Of a stretch of DNA of 41,679 nucleotides, positions 24,205-31,985 are shown one piece after another; the first letter of the stretch is position 1; each line of letters begins with the position of its first letter. Source of the DNA: Falsiroseomonas oryziterrae (GTDB lineage Bacteria; Pseudomonadota; Alphaproteobacteria; Acetobacterales; Acetobacteraceae); assembly GCF_021864505.1 (NCBI RefSeq), contig NZ_JAKJIB010000008.1, forward strand, positions 1 through 41,679. The letters are read 5' to 3'. A program made the translations under genes and the position numbers. The notes beneath the pieces were generated by a model. The model saw nothing but the letters and a program-made list of their open reading frames with translations. It ran no database searches and had not been told where the DNA came from.

Positions 24205-25188
24205 ATGGCACTCGACATGGCCGGCGCGCAGGCCGCGCCGCGCGCGACGCCGCGCGCAAGGGTGAGGCGCGTGCTGACCTGGCTGGGCGTGGCGCTGCTG
24301 GCGGGGCTCGTCGCCCTGCTCGCCTGGCTGTGGAACCCCGACCGTCCGCGCGCCGCGCTCGAGGCGCGCTACGCGGCGCCGCCCAGCACCTTCGTGACGG
24401 TGGACGGCGTGCGCTTCCACCTGCGTGACACCGGGCCGCGGGATGGGCAGGCGGTGCTGCTGCTGCACGGCTTCGGCGCCTCGCTCCACACCTGGGAGGA
24501 CTGGGCCGCGATCCTGGACCGCGACCGGCGCGTGATCCGCATCGACCTGCCGGGCTTCGGGCTCACCGGCGCCGATCCGACGCGCGACTACACCGACGAC
24601 CGCGCGGTCGTGCTGCTGGAAGGGTTGCTCGACACGCTCGGCGTTGCGCGGACGGATCTGGTCGGCAGTTCGATGGGCGGGCGCATCGCCTGGCGCTTCG
24701 CGGCGGAGCGGCCGGATCGCGTCAGGCGTCTGGTGCTGATGGCGCCGGACGGCTTCGCGAGCCCGGGGCGCGACTACGGGCAGGTGATCCGCGTGCCCTT
24801 CTGGATGAACCTGTTCACGCTGACGCTGCCCGCGCCGATGGTGCGCGGCGGTCTGGCGCCGGCCTATGCCGATGCCGCCGCGCTGACGCCCGAGGTGCTG
24901 CAGCGCTATCGCGACATGCTGCTGGCACCCGGCGTGCGGCGGGCGATCCTGGACCGCACCGAGGACAACGTCCTCGTCCCACCCGAGCCCTTCCTGCGCC
25001 GCATCGCGGCTCCGGTGCTGCTGCTGTGGGGCGAGGCGGACCGGATGGTGCCGGCGCGCCACGCCGCGGATTACGAGCGTGTGCTGCGGGTGAGCCGCAC
25101 GGTGGTGCTGCCGGGCCTCGGCCATGTGCCGATGGAGGAGGACCCGGCGCGGTCGGTCGTGCCGGTGCGGGAGTTCCTCGGCGAGTGA
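24205..25188 (+). CDS. Alpha/beta-fold hydrolase with N-terminal membrane anchor
   Basis: The product is 327 residues from ATG 24205, with a GGAGG ribosome site at 24194-24198. A hydrophobic segment at about residues 24-43 (LTWLGVALLAGLVALLAWLW) follows basic residues and should anchor or export the protein. The catalytic set is visible: LLLHGFGASLHTW (oxyanion loop), nucleophile elbow G-S-S156-M-G, Asp279 in LLWGEADRMVP, and His307 in GLGHVPMEEDP. This is a serine hydrolase of the alpha/beta superfamily; the ester, amide or haloalkane substrate cannot be told apart. It follows the ABC transporter gene and is convergent with the deacetylase-like gene. Confidence 0.9.
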   Translation: MALDMAGAQAAPRATPRARVRRVLTWLGVALLAGLVALLAWLWNPDRPRAALEARYAAPPSTFVTVDGVRFHLRDTGPRDGQAVLLLHGFGASLHTWEDWAAILDRDRRVIRIDLPGFGLTGADPTRDYTDDRAVVLLEGLLDTLGVARTDLVGSSMGGRIAWRFAAERPDRVRRLVLMAPDGFASPGRDYGQVIRVPFWMNLFTLTLPAPMVRGGLAPAYADAAALTPEVLQRYRDMLLAPGVRRAILDRTEDNVLVPPEPFLRRIAAPVLLLWGEADRMVPARHAADYERVLRVSRTVVLPGLGHVPMEEDPARSVVPVREFLGE

Positions 25189-25213
25189 CGCGAGGCGGCA
25201 CCGCCCGCGGTCA
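25186..25213. terminator. Weak hairpin between convergent genes
   Basis: GGCGG (25194-25198) and CCGCC (25201-25205) form a short stem, with TGAC/GTCA pairing outside it across a small internal loop. It sits exactly between convergent stops (25188 and 25219) and could end transcription from both sides. There is no T run, so support is positional. Confidence 0.3.
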
Positions 25214-25218
25214 GGTGC

Positions 25219-26172
25219 TCATTGCGGGATGACCGGCGCATCCACCGGCGTCAGCGCGCGGCCGGGGCCGAGCGCCCATTCGGCGATCTCGTCGCGGCGC
25301 GCGAACCAGACGCCCGGATGCCCCGCCGCCCAGCGCAGGAAGCGCTCGACGCTCGGCACCACCGCGGGACGACCGGCGACGAAGTCGTGCAGCGGCACGC
25401 TCATCATGCGGCGGCGCACGGCGCCTTCCTCGTAGAGCACCTCGAATTCCTGGCGCAGCATCTGCTCGTAATCCGACAGGCTGCGCTGCTGGTTCTGGAA
25501 GAAGTTCAGGTCGTTGACGTGGCCGATATAGGGCACGAGGCAGAAGTCGCGGTCGCCATTGACCTTCTGGATCCAGGGCTCGTCGCGCGTGCGGTCGTCG
25601 ATCGAGTAGATCAGGCCGAGCTCCTGCAGCAGGTCGTTGGTGTTCACGCTGCCCTGCAGGCCCTGCGCGTTGAAGCCCTTGGGCCAGAGGCCGGTCGCGG
25701 TGCGCAGCGCCTCGAAGCCTTCGCGCAGGAAGGCGCGCTCCTGGTCCTTGGCCAGGTGGAACTGCGGCGCGTGGCGGATGGCGCGGCCGCCAGCCTCGTG
25801 GCCGCGCGCGACGATCTCGCGTGCAAGGTCCGGATAGCGCCGGATGCTCTCGCCGATCATGAAGGAGGAGACGCGGCAGCCGACCCGGTCGAACAGGTCG
25901 AGCAGGCGCGGGATGCCTTCCTTCGCGCCGTAGGTGCGTTGCTGGATCAGCGGCAGGTTGGGGAAGCGCTGGCTGGCCTGGGGCGTGCCGGGCGGCCCCT
26001 GCTGCCACATGGCGGGCTGGCCGCCATCGGCCTCGAACATCATGCAGACGCCGACCGCGAGTCGCGCGCCGCCCGGCCAGAAGGGCCCGCGCGGCCGGGC
26101 CGGCTGCGCATCGGCGATCGCGGGCAGCGCGAGCACGGCGGCGCTTCCCAGCAGGCGTCTGCGTCCGATCAT
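25219..26172 (-). CDS. Polysaccharide deacetylase/allantoinase-like secreted protein, atypical metal motif
   Basis: This 317-residue protein has an N-terminal twin-arginine-like signal (GRRRLLGSAAVLALPAIADA, cut near AQPA). The body has the NodB-type fold: VGVCMMFEADGG at 41-51, CRVSSFMIGESIRRYPDLA, GHEAGGRAIRH at 124-134, and WPKGFNAQG. Length and the loop after the first strand recall the PuuE allantoinase/peptidoglycan deacetylase group. The usual metal triad is not intact: the first histidine of the H-x3-H motif is Arg130 here, with only His134 kept, and the first aspartates read EADGG. It may therefore bind metal differently or have lost activity. It reads away from the AHSA1-type gene upstream, separated by 52 bases. 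Confidence 0.8.
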   Translation of the reverse strand: MIGRRRLLGSAAVLALPAIADAQPARPRGPFWPGGARLAVGVCMMFEADGGQPAMWQQGPPGTPQASQRFPNLPLIQQRTYGAKEGIPRLLDLFDRVGCRVSSFMIGESIRRYPDLAREIVARGHEAGGRAIRHAPQFHLAKDQERAFLREGFEALRTATGLWPKGFNAQGLQGSVNTNDLLQELGLIYSIDDRTRDEPWIQKVNGDRDFCLVPYIGHVNDLNFFQNQQRSLSDYEQMLRQEFEVLYEEGAVRRRMMSVPLHDFVAGRPAVVPSVERFLRWAAGHPGVWFARRDEIAEWALGPGRALTPVDAPVIPQ

Positions 26173-26187
26173 GCGATGCTCCCCGAT

Positions 26188-26213
26188 CCGGTCGGCCGAT
26201 CAGATCGGACCGG
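26188..26213. other. Bulged inverted repeat between AHSA1-type and deacetylase-like genes
   Basis: CCGGTC/GACCGG (26188-26193, 26208-26213) and CGAT/ATCG (26197-26200, 26204-26207) pair with a three-base bulge. On the minus strand it follows the AHSA1-type stop and precedes the deacetylase-like ATG by 16 bases, so it may be a terminator-like structure or an operator. Confidence 0.35.
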
Positions 26214-26224
26214 GCGCTATCCGG

Positions 26225-26692
26225 TCAATCGCCGACCAGCGCGACAAGCTGGTCGAGTGCCTTGCCCCAGCCCTCCTCGAAGCCCATGGCGGCGTGGCGG
26301 TCGCGGTCCCCGGCGTCCTTGTGCTGCACCCAGGCCGTGTAGCGCGTGCCCTCCGGTGTCTCCTCGAAGGTCAGGGTGCCGGTGAAGAAGGGCTTGCCGG
26401 TCGGCCGGAAGCCAGGGCCCAGGGCATCGGTGAAGACCAGGCGGGACTGCGGCACGACCTCGAGCCAGCAACCCGCATTATCGAAGCGCTCGCCGGACGG
26501 TCCCTCCATCACGGTGCGGAAGATGCCGCCGGGCCGGAGATCGACTTCGGCCTCGGTGGTCCGCCAGGGCTTCGGGCAGAACCACTGCGTCAGCAGCGCG
26601 GGCTCGGTCCAGCCGCGCCAGAGCGCGCGCGCGGGCACCGGCACGAGGCGGGTGAAGAGCAGGTCACGGGCCGCGTCGAAGGGGCAGAGCAT
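26225..26692 (-). CDS. SRPBCC/AHSA1-like domain protein
   Basis: This 155-residue protein matches the SRPBCC (START-like) fold of the AHSA1 group: FTRLVPVPARALWRGWTEPALLTQWFCP near the start, EVDLRPGGIFRTVMEGPSG, and the C-terminal HAAMGFEEGWGKALDQLVALV. Such proteins bind hydrophobic ligands; some are polyketide cyclase-like, and most are uncharacterised. I used ATG 26692; a TTG at 26695 would add one residue, and no clear ribosome site decides. It is divergent from the TctC-type gene across about 150 bases. Confidence 0.85.
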   Translation of the reverse strand: MLCPFDAARDLLFTRLVPVPARALWRGWTEPALLTQWFCPKPWRTTEAEVDLRPGGIFRTVMEGPSGERFDNAGCWLEVVPQSRLVFTDALGPGFRPTGKPFFTGTLTFEETPEGTRYTAWVQHKDAGDRDRHAAMGFEEGWGKALDQLVALVGD

Positions 26693-26845
26693 CAAGGGAG
26701 GCTACGCCCGGGACAGGGGCGGCGATACCGGCAACCGCCCGCTCACGCGGCTGGCATGCAACTGGCATGGATCGCACTGCCCTCCCCGGCCGGCCGCGCG
26801 ATTGCCTGCGCGGGCGGCAGATGCGGGCCCATGACTGCTTCCGGG
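26693..26845. promoter_or_regulatory. Divergent intergenic region, AHSA1-type and TctC-type genes
   Basis: This 153-base region holds promoters for both sides. An 8-bp direct repeat CTGGCATG occurs at 26751-26758 and 26762-26769, 11 bases apart, one helical turn, which would suit a regulator bound to one face. ATGs at 26831 and 26846 are alternative starts for the plus-strand gene. Confidence 0.35.
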
Positions 26846-27829
26846 ATGATCAGAATGCTTCGCCGCTCGCTTCTCGCGACCTCCCTTGCCCTGCCGACGC
26901 TGCTGCCGTCGGGCGCCTTCGCCCAGGGCTTCCCGAACCGCCCGATCCGCATCGTCAGCCCCTTCTCGCCGGGCGGCACCTCGGACGGCGTGGTGCGGCT
27001 GCTCTCGCCGACGCTCGAGCGCGTGCTGGGCCAGTCGGTGGTGCTCGACAACCGGCCCGGCGCGGGCGGGACGGTCGGCACGGCGCATATCGCTGCCGAG
27101 CGGCCGGACGGGCATTCGCTGGTGCTGGCCAATGCCGGGCCGATGGCGATCGCGCAGACGCTGTTCCCCAACCTGCCCTACGACGTCCGCCGGAGCTTCT
27201 CCTACGTGATGCTGGTGGGCGGCGCGCCGATGGTGGTCGGCGTCCGCCCCGACAACCCGATCCGCAACATGGCCGACTACCTGGCCGCCGCCCGCGCCCG
27301 GCCGGAGGCGATGAGCTACGGCACCGCCGGCATCGGCTCGGTCGGGCACCTCGCCGGCATGCTCTGGGCGCGCGAGACGGGGGTGCAACTCCTGCACGTG
27401 CCGTTCCGCGGCGGCGGAGAGGCGGAGCAGCAGGTGCTCGGCGGCAGCCTTGGCTCGCTCTGGAACACGCTCGGCGCCCATGCCGGCAGCGTGCGCGGTG
27501 GGACGCTGCGGGCGCTGGCGCTCAGCAGCGGCGAGCGGATGTCCACCTTCCCCGACGTGCCGAGCATCGCCGAGGCCGGCTTCCCGAATGCGACCGCGAT
27601 CAACTGGTTCGTGCTGGCGGGCCCGGCCGGCATGCCGGAAGCCGCGGTGGCGCGGCTGCGCGAGGCCTTCACCGTGGCGCTGAACGAGCCCGGCATGACG
27701 GAGCGCGTGGCCGGGCTCGGCGTGCTGCGGATGAACGACCAGGGGCCGGCGGATGTGCAGGCCTTCGTGAACCGCGAGGTGGAGCGCTGGGCGCCGATCG
27801 TGCGGGCGTCGGGCGCGACGCCGAGCTGA
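26846..27829 (+). CDS. Tripartite tricarboxylate transporter binding protein (TctC/Bug family)
   Basis: The product is about 327 residues. A signal sequence (RRSLLATSLALPTLLPSGAFA) is followed by FPNRPIRIVSPFSPGGTSDG, the Bug-family N-terminal strand and ligand loop, then LDNRPGAGGTVGTAHIA, SYGTAGIGSVGHLAGML and VPFRGGGEAEQQVLGG. Bug proteins bind carboxylates and other small acids in the periplasm. No TctA/TctB membrane genes are near, so it is an orphan receptor, common in Rhodospirillales and Burkholderiales. The start is uncertain (26831, 26846 or 26855); 26855 has GGGA eight bases upstream, and all three retain the signal sequence. Confidence 0.9.
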   Translation: MIRMLRRSLLATSLALPTLLPSGAFAQGFPNRPIRIVSPFSPGGTSDGVVRLLSPTLERVLGQSVVLDNRPGAGGTVGTAHIAAERPDGHSLVLANAGPMAIAQTLFPNLPYDVRRSFSYVMLVGGAPMVVGVRPDNPIRNMADYLAAARARPEAMSYGTAGIGSVGHLAGMLWARETGVQLLHVPFRGGGEAEQQVLGGSLGSLWNTLGAHAGSVRGGTLRALALSSGERMSTFPDVPSIAEAGFPNATAINWFVLAGPAGMPEAAVARLREAFTVALNEPGMTERVAGLGVLRMNDQGPADVQAFVNREVERWAPIVRASGATPS

Positions 27830-27851
27830 GGGCCCCAGCGGTTTAAGTGGG

Positions 27852-27874
27852 GCGCGGGCCGCTCAGGCCCGCGC
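27852..27874. terminator. Perfect hairpin between convergent genes
   Basis: GCGCGGGCC (27852-27860) and GGCCCGCGC (27866-27874) form a nine-base stem with loop GCTCA. It lies 22 bases after the TctC-type stop and covers the last codons and stop of the bfd-type gene. It lacks a T run but is well placed to separate the convergent genes. Confidence 0.5.
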
Positions 27875-28051
27875 CTCGAGCGGCAGCGGCGGGGTGGCGC
27901 GCAGCGGCGCCAGGATGTCGCGCGTGCACTTGCCGCATTGCGCGCGGTGCCCGGCAGCCTCATAGACCTCCTTCGGCCGGCGCGCGCCGCAGCAGACGGC
28001 GCGGCGCACTTCCTCGTCGGTGATCCCGTTGCAGAGGCAGATGTACTCCAC
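27863..28051 (-). CDS. bfd: Bacterioferritin-associated ferredoxin-like (2Fe-2S) protein
   Basis: This 62-residue protein is read from GTG 28051, preceded by a good ribosome site (GGGAGAG on the minus strand). C5 and C7 (ICLCNG) and C39 and C42 (CGKC) form the C-x-C...C-x2-C pattern of BFD-type [2Fe-2S] proteins, with VYEAAGHRAQCGKC as the family C-terminal block. In other bacteria, Bfd reduces stored iron in bacterioferritin and is induced on iron limitation. No bacterioferritin gene is in the window. The frame stays open further upstream but gives low-complexity sequence, so the short form is preferred. Confidence 0.87.
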   Translation of the reverse strand: MEYICLCNGITDEEVRRAVCCGARRPKEVYEAAGHRAQCGKCTRDILAPLRATPPLPLEARA

Positions 28052-28127
28052 CCGCGCTCTCCCTTGCCCGGGGAGGACCCTAGCCGGGCGGCGGTTCAGT
28101 TGCAACTGACTCGCAATTACAGGCGCG

Positions 28128-29936
28128 TCATTCGGAAAGCAGCCGCAGCACCGCCGCGCCGTAGCGCTGCAGCTTGCTCGCGCCCACCCCGCTGATCGCG
28201 CCGAGCTGGTCGAGCGTCCGCGGCCGGGCGGCGGCGATCTCGGCCAGGGTCCGGTCCTGGAAGATGACATAGGCCGGCACGCCCTGGGCCTGCGCCTCGG
28301 CCCGGCGCCATTCGCGCAGCCTCTCGAACAGCGGGTCGCCGGCGGCCGCGGGCGTCGCGCCGCGCGGCTTCGGCCCGGCTGGGCGCCCGACCTCCTCGCG
28401 CAGCATGACGGGCTCGGCGCCCTTCAGGATCGGGCGCGCGGCGTCGGTCAGCAGCAGCTCGCCATGGCTGTCCACCGCCACGTCGAGCGCGCCGCGCGCC
28501 ACGAGTTGCCGCGCGACGGAGCGCCAGAAGCTGTCCGGCCGGTCCTTGCCGACGCCGAAGGTCGGCAGGCGATCGTGGCCGAACTGGGCGACCTTCTCGG
28601 TCAGCTTGCCGCGCAGCACGTCCACCACATGCACGGCGCCGAAACGCTGGCCGGTGCGATAGACCGCCGAGAGCAGCTTCTGCGCCGCGACCGTGCCGTC
28701 GAAGACGCGCGGCGGGGCGAGGCAGATGTCGCAGGCGCCGCAGGCCTCGGCCGGCACCTCCTCGCCGAAGCAGCGGAGCAGCAGGGCGCGGCGGCAGGTC
28801 GCGGCCTCGGCGATGGCGATCATCGCGTCCAGCCGCTGGCGCTCGATCCGCTTCTGCTCGGGACCTGCCGGGCTTTCCTCGATGCGCTGGCGGGCGAGCG
28901 CCATGTCGCCGGCGCCGTAGAGCAGCAGGGCGCGGGCGGGCAGCCCGTCGCGGCCGGCGCGGCCGATCTCCTGGTACCAGCTCTCCGGCGAGCGCGGCAG
29001 GTCGAGATGGACCACCCAGCGCACGTCGGGGCGGTCGATCCCCATGCCGAAGGCGATGGTCGCGCACATCACCACCGCGTCGCCGCGCGCGAAGCGGCGA
29101 TGCGCGGCCTTCTTCGCCTCCGCGTCCATGCCGGCATGGAAGGCAAGGGCGTCGTGCCCGTCGCCGCGTAGCCATTCGGCGGTCGCTTCCGTGCGCGCGC
29201 GGCTGCCGCAATAGACCATGCCGGCACCCGGCACGCCGGCATGCTCCTTCAGGAAGGCGCGCAGCTGCGCCCGTTCGGACTCGCGCGGCGCGGCCTCGAT
29301 GCGGATGTTCGGGCGGTCGAAGCCGCCGCGGAACACCGGCGCGTCGGCGAGGCCGAGCTGGAGGCGGATGTCCTCCACCGTACGTGGGTCGGCGGTGGCG
29401 GTCAGCGCGAGACGCGGCGTGCGCGGGAAGCGCTGCGACAGCACGCCGAGGCCGCGATATTCGGGCCGGAAGTGATGGCCCCACTGGCTGACGCAATGCG
29501 CCTCGTCCACCGCGAAGAGTGCCACGGGAAGTTCGTCGAGGCGTGCGAGCATGCCGTCCAGCAGCAGGCGCTCGGGCGAGACGTAGAGCAGCTTGAGCGT
29601 GCCGTCGTGCAGGTCGTGCAGCACGCGCCGCGCCTCGCCCTCCGGCAGGTCGGAATGCAGCGCGGCCGCCGCGACGCCCTGCTGGCGCAGCGCCGCGACC
29701 TGGTCCTCCATCAGCGCGATCAGGGGCGAGACGACGACGCCCACGCCGGGCCGGCAGAGCGCCGGGACCTGGTAGCAGAGCGACTTGCCGCCGCCGGTCG
29801 GCATGAGGACGAGGCCGGAGCCGCCTGCGGCGACGTGGCGCACGACCTCGTCCTGGCGCCCGCGGAAGCCCGGATGGCCGAAGACGCCGGCGAGGACGGA
29901 AAGCGGATCGCCGGCGAATCGGCCGTCATAGGGCAT
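28128..29936 (-). CDS. recQ: ATP-dependent DNA helicase RecQ
   Basis: The product is 602 residues from ATG 29936; a GTG at 29951 would add five residues, and neither has a clear ribosome site. The helicase motifs are in order: PTGGGKSLCYQ (Walker A Lys51), VVSPLIALMEDQV, VDEAHCVSQWGHHFRPEY (DEAH and the RecQ aromatic-rich loop), LTATADPRT, HAGMDAEAKK, and IGRAGRDG (motif VI). The zinc cysteines (ATCRRALLLRCF...CGACDICL), an RQC winged helix and a C-terminal HRDC domain (ISGVGASKLQRYGAAVLRLL) are present, so it is full length. RecQ unwinds DNA 3' to 5' in recombination repair. It is a stand-alone gene. Confidence 0.96.
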   Translation of the reverse strand: MPYDGRFAGDPLSVLAGVFGHPGFRGRQDEVVRHVAAGGSGLVLMPTGGGKSLCYQVPALCRPGVGVVVSPLIALMEDQVAALRQQGVAAAALHSDLPEGEARRVLHDLHDGTLKLLYVSPERLLLDGMLARLDELPVALFAVDEAHCVSQWGHHFRPEYRGLGVLSQRFPRTPRLALTATADPRTVEDIRLQLGLADAPVFRGGFDRPNIRIEAAPRESERAQLRAFLKEHAGVPGAGMVYCGSRARTEATAEWLRGDGHDALAFHAGMDAEAKKAAHRRFARGDAVVMCATIAFGMGIDRPDVRWVVHLDLPRSPESWYQEIGRAGRDGLPARALLLYGAGDMALARQRIEESPAGPEQKRIERQRLDAMIAIAEAATCRRALLLRCFGEEVPAEACGACDICLAPPRVFDGTVAAQKLLSAVYRTGQRFGAVHVVDVLRGKLTEKVAQFGHDRLPTFGVGKDRPDSFWRSVARQLVARGALDVAVDSHGELLLTDAARPILKGAEPVMLREEVGRPAGPKPRGATPAAAGDPLFERLREWRRAEAQAQGVPAYVIFQDRTLAEIAAARPRTLDQLGAISGVGASKLQRYGAAVLRLLSE

Positions 29937-30016
29937 GTCGCCGGATGCCACGGCGCGGGCTGTCCGTCAGCCCGGGTTGCGCGGCCGGACGGGTCGCCGC
30001 GGCCGCGCGGGGCGCA

Positions 30017-30430
30017 TCAGCCGATATGGATCTCGACGCGCCGCGCCTCGATCGCCGCCTCGGGCCCGGAGAAGGGCGCGGCGCCACGCCCCTCGACGCG
30101 GATGCGCGTGGCGGCGACGCCGAGCCGCTGCAGCTCGTTCGCGACCGCCTCGGCGCGGGCGCGGGAGAGTGCCACCAGCGGCGCTTGGCCCGGATCGGGC
30201 GCCACGAAGCCGAGGACCCGCACGCGGGCGTTCGGGTGCTGCGTGGCGATGTTGGCGGCGTCCTGGATCACGGTCTGCGCCCGCGGGCCGACCGCCACGC
30301 TGTCGTCGGCGAAGAAGATCAGGTGGACCGGCAGCGACGCGAGCTCAGCGCGCTCCTGCGGGGACATGCAGGCCGCCAGCAGCGTGGCGGGCGCGGCGGC
30401 GAAGGCGGCAAGGGCGGCGCGGCGGCGCAT
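30017..30430 (-). CDS. OmpA-like peptidoglycan-associated lipoprotein
   Basis: This 137-residue protein has a short signal ending in a lipobox with Cys21 (LLAAC), so it is probably lipidated. The rest is one OmpA C-terminal domain: FFADDSVAVGPRAQTVIQDA, VRVLGFVAP, LSRARAEAVANELQRLGVAATRI and VEGRGAAPF, the peptidoglycan-binding core with the usual RAxAV..L block. The DGHAD strand of classical OmpA is changed to GFVAPD. It would sit in the outer or inner membrane leaflet facing peptidoglycan. It follows phoB by 86 bases on the same strand and may be weakly co-transcribed. Confidence 0.85.
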   Translation of the reverse strand: MRRRAALAAFAAAPATLLAACMSPQERAELASLPVHLIFFADDSVAVGPRAQTVIQDAANIATQHPNARVRVLGFVAPDPGQAPLVALSRARAEAVANELQRLGVAATRIRVEGRGAAPFSGPEAAIEARRVEIHIG

Positions 30431-30517
30431 CGGAGTCGCTCCGGTCAGGGTCCTGGCGATACGTCGCCCGGCCCGGCGGGGCGCGTCAATCCTGGGTGCG
30501 CGCGACAGCCGGCGCGG

Positions 30518-31231
30518 CTACTGCTCGACGTCGAGGGCGTAGCCGGCGGACCGCACCGTGCGGATCACGTCCGGCTGCCCATCGCCGTTCACCGCCTTGC
30601 GGAGCCGGCGGATATGGACGTCGACGGTGCGCGGCTCGACATGGATGTCGCGGCCCCAGACCGCGTCCAACAGCTGTTCGCGCGAGAAGACCCGGCCGGG
30701 GTGCTGGAGGAAGAATTCCAGCAGGCGATACTCGGTGGGGCCGAGGTGCAGCGGCTTGCCGGCCCGCGTCACGCGGTGGGCATCCTGGTCCATCACGATG
30801 TCCTGCCAGGTGATCCGGCCCTTGACCGGCGTCGCGCCGGAGCGGCGGAGCAGCGCGCGGATGCGCGCCAGCAGCGCCTCCATCGCGAAGGGCTTGGCGA
30901 TGTAGTCGTCGGCCCCGGTGTCGAGCGCGCGCACTGCGTCCTGGTCCTCGGTGCGGGCGGTGACCATGATGATCGGCAGGTCGCGCGTGGCGGGGCGGCG
31001 GCGGATCTGTCGGCAGACCTCGATGCCCGACATGGCCGGCAGCATCCAGTCGAGCAGGATGAGGTCGGGCCGGGTTTCCGCGACCCGGAGCAGGGCCTCC
31101 TGCCCGTCCGTCGCCTCCTCGACCCGGAAGCCCTGCTTCTCGAGGTTGTAGCGCAGCAGGGTCAGAAGCGGCGCCTCGTCCTCGACCACGAGGATGATCG
31201 GCTTGGCGAGGTTGCCGGTGGCGTCGGGCAT
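30518..31231 (-). CDS. phoB: Phosphate regulon response regulator PhoB
   Basis: This 237-residue OmpR-type regulator has a receiver domain with acidic pocket VEDEA (16-20), phosphoacceptor Asp61 in LILLDWMLPAMSG, Thr91 and Lys113 (IAKPF). The C-terminal winged helix has LGPTEYRLLEFFLQHPGRVFSREQLLDAVWG and VDVHIRRLRKAVN. As the last gene of pstSCAB-phoU-phoB it is identified as PhoB by context as well as sequence. It would activate the operon through the Pho box at 35979-36006 when phosphate is low. The histidine kinase phoR, often adjacent, is not in the window. Confidence 0.95.
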   Translation of the reverse strand: MPDATGNLAKPIILVVEDEAPLLTLLRYNLEKQGFRVEEATDGQEALLRVAETRPDLILLDWMLPAMSGIEVCRQIRRRPATRDLPIIMVTARTEDQDAVRALDTGADDYIAKPFAMEALLARIRALLRRSGATPVKGRITWQDIVMDQDAHRVTRAGKPLHLGPTEYRLLEFFLQHPGRVFSREQLLDAVWGRDIHVEPRTVDVHIRRLRKAVNGDGQPDVIRTVRSAGYALDVEQ

Positions 31232-31251
31232 GGCGCGTCTCCCGCTGCGGC

Positions 31252-31974
31252 CTATTCGGGCGGCTGCACGACGGCGAAGGCGGAGGCGTCGGCCTTGGGC
31301 CGGTCCTCCGGCAGGCTGTCGCCGCGGACCGCGTAGTGCACGGTCTCGGCGATGTTGGTCGCGTGGTCGCCGATGCGCTCGAGGTTCTTGGCGATGAAGA
31401 GGAGGTGGATCGCCGCGGTGATGTTGCGCGGGTCCTCCATCATGTGGGTCAGCATCTCGCGGAAGATGCCGTTGTAGACGGTGTCGATCGGCTCGTCGGA
31501 GGCCCAGACCCGCTGCGCCGCCTCGGCATCGCCGTTCGCCAGCGCGTCGATCGCCATCTTCAGGTTCTCCTGCACCAGCACCGACATTCGCTGGAAGCCG
31601 TTGAGGCTGCCGATCGGCGGCTGCTGCGCGAGGACGATGCCGCGCTTGGCCGCGTTGCGGGCGTAGTCGCCGATGCGCTCGAGATCGTGGCTGACCTTCA
31701 TCGCCGCGACGATGAAGCGGAGGTCGGAGGCCATGGGCTGGCGAAGTGCCAGGATGCGGATGCAGAAGGCCTCGATCTCGCGCTCGAGCGTGTCGAGGGC
31801 GGCGTCGCGGGCGACGACCTCGGAGGCGAGCTGGGCGTCGCGGCGCACCAGCGCCTGGGTGGCGTCGTGCACCTGGCGCTCGGCGAGGCCGCCCATGCGC
31901 GCGACCATGTCGCGCAGCCTGCGCAACTGCTCGTCGTAGGAGCGGACGATGTGCTCGGGCTGGTCCTGCGGCAC
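31252..31974 (-). CDS. phoU: Phosphate transport regulator PhoU
   Basis: This 240-residue protein starts at GTG 31974, with GAGGAGG six bases upstream on the minus strand; that ribosome site overlaps the pstB stop. Two PhoU repeats are seen: HDLERIGDYARNAAKRG in the first and KNLERIGDHATNIAETVHYAV in the second, the E-RIGD(Y/H)A metal-binding helices of the family. PhoU mediates repression of the Pho response when phosphate is plentiful, by contact with PstB and the sensor kinase. The next gene, phoB, lies 20 bases on. Confidence 0.95.
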   Translation of the reverse strand: MPQDQPEHIVRSYDEQLRRLRDMVARMGGLAERQVHDATQALVRRDAQLASEVVARDAALDTLEREIEAFCIRILALRQPMASDLRFIVAAMKVSHDLERIGDYARNAAKRGIVLAQQPPIGSLNGFQRMSVLVQENLKMAIDALANGDAEAAQRVWASDEPIDTVYNGIFREMLTHMMEDPRNITAAIHLLFIAKNLERIGDHATNIAETVHYAVRGDSLPEDRPKADASAFAVVQPPE

Positions 31975-31985
31975 GGGGAACCTCC

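Noticed and set aside
19950-24218. A 1422-residue open frame on the minus strand
   Set aside because: It lies opposite five recognisable plus-strand genes and has the Arg/Ala/His-rich composition of a GC-rich antisense frame. No domain is visible.
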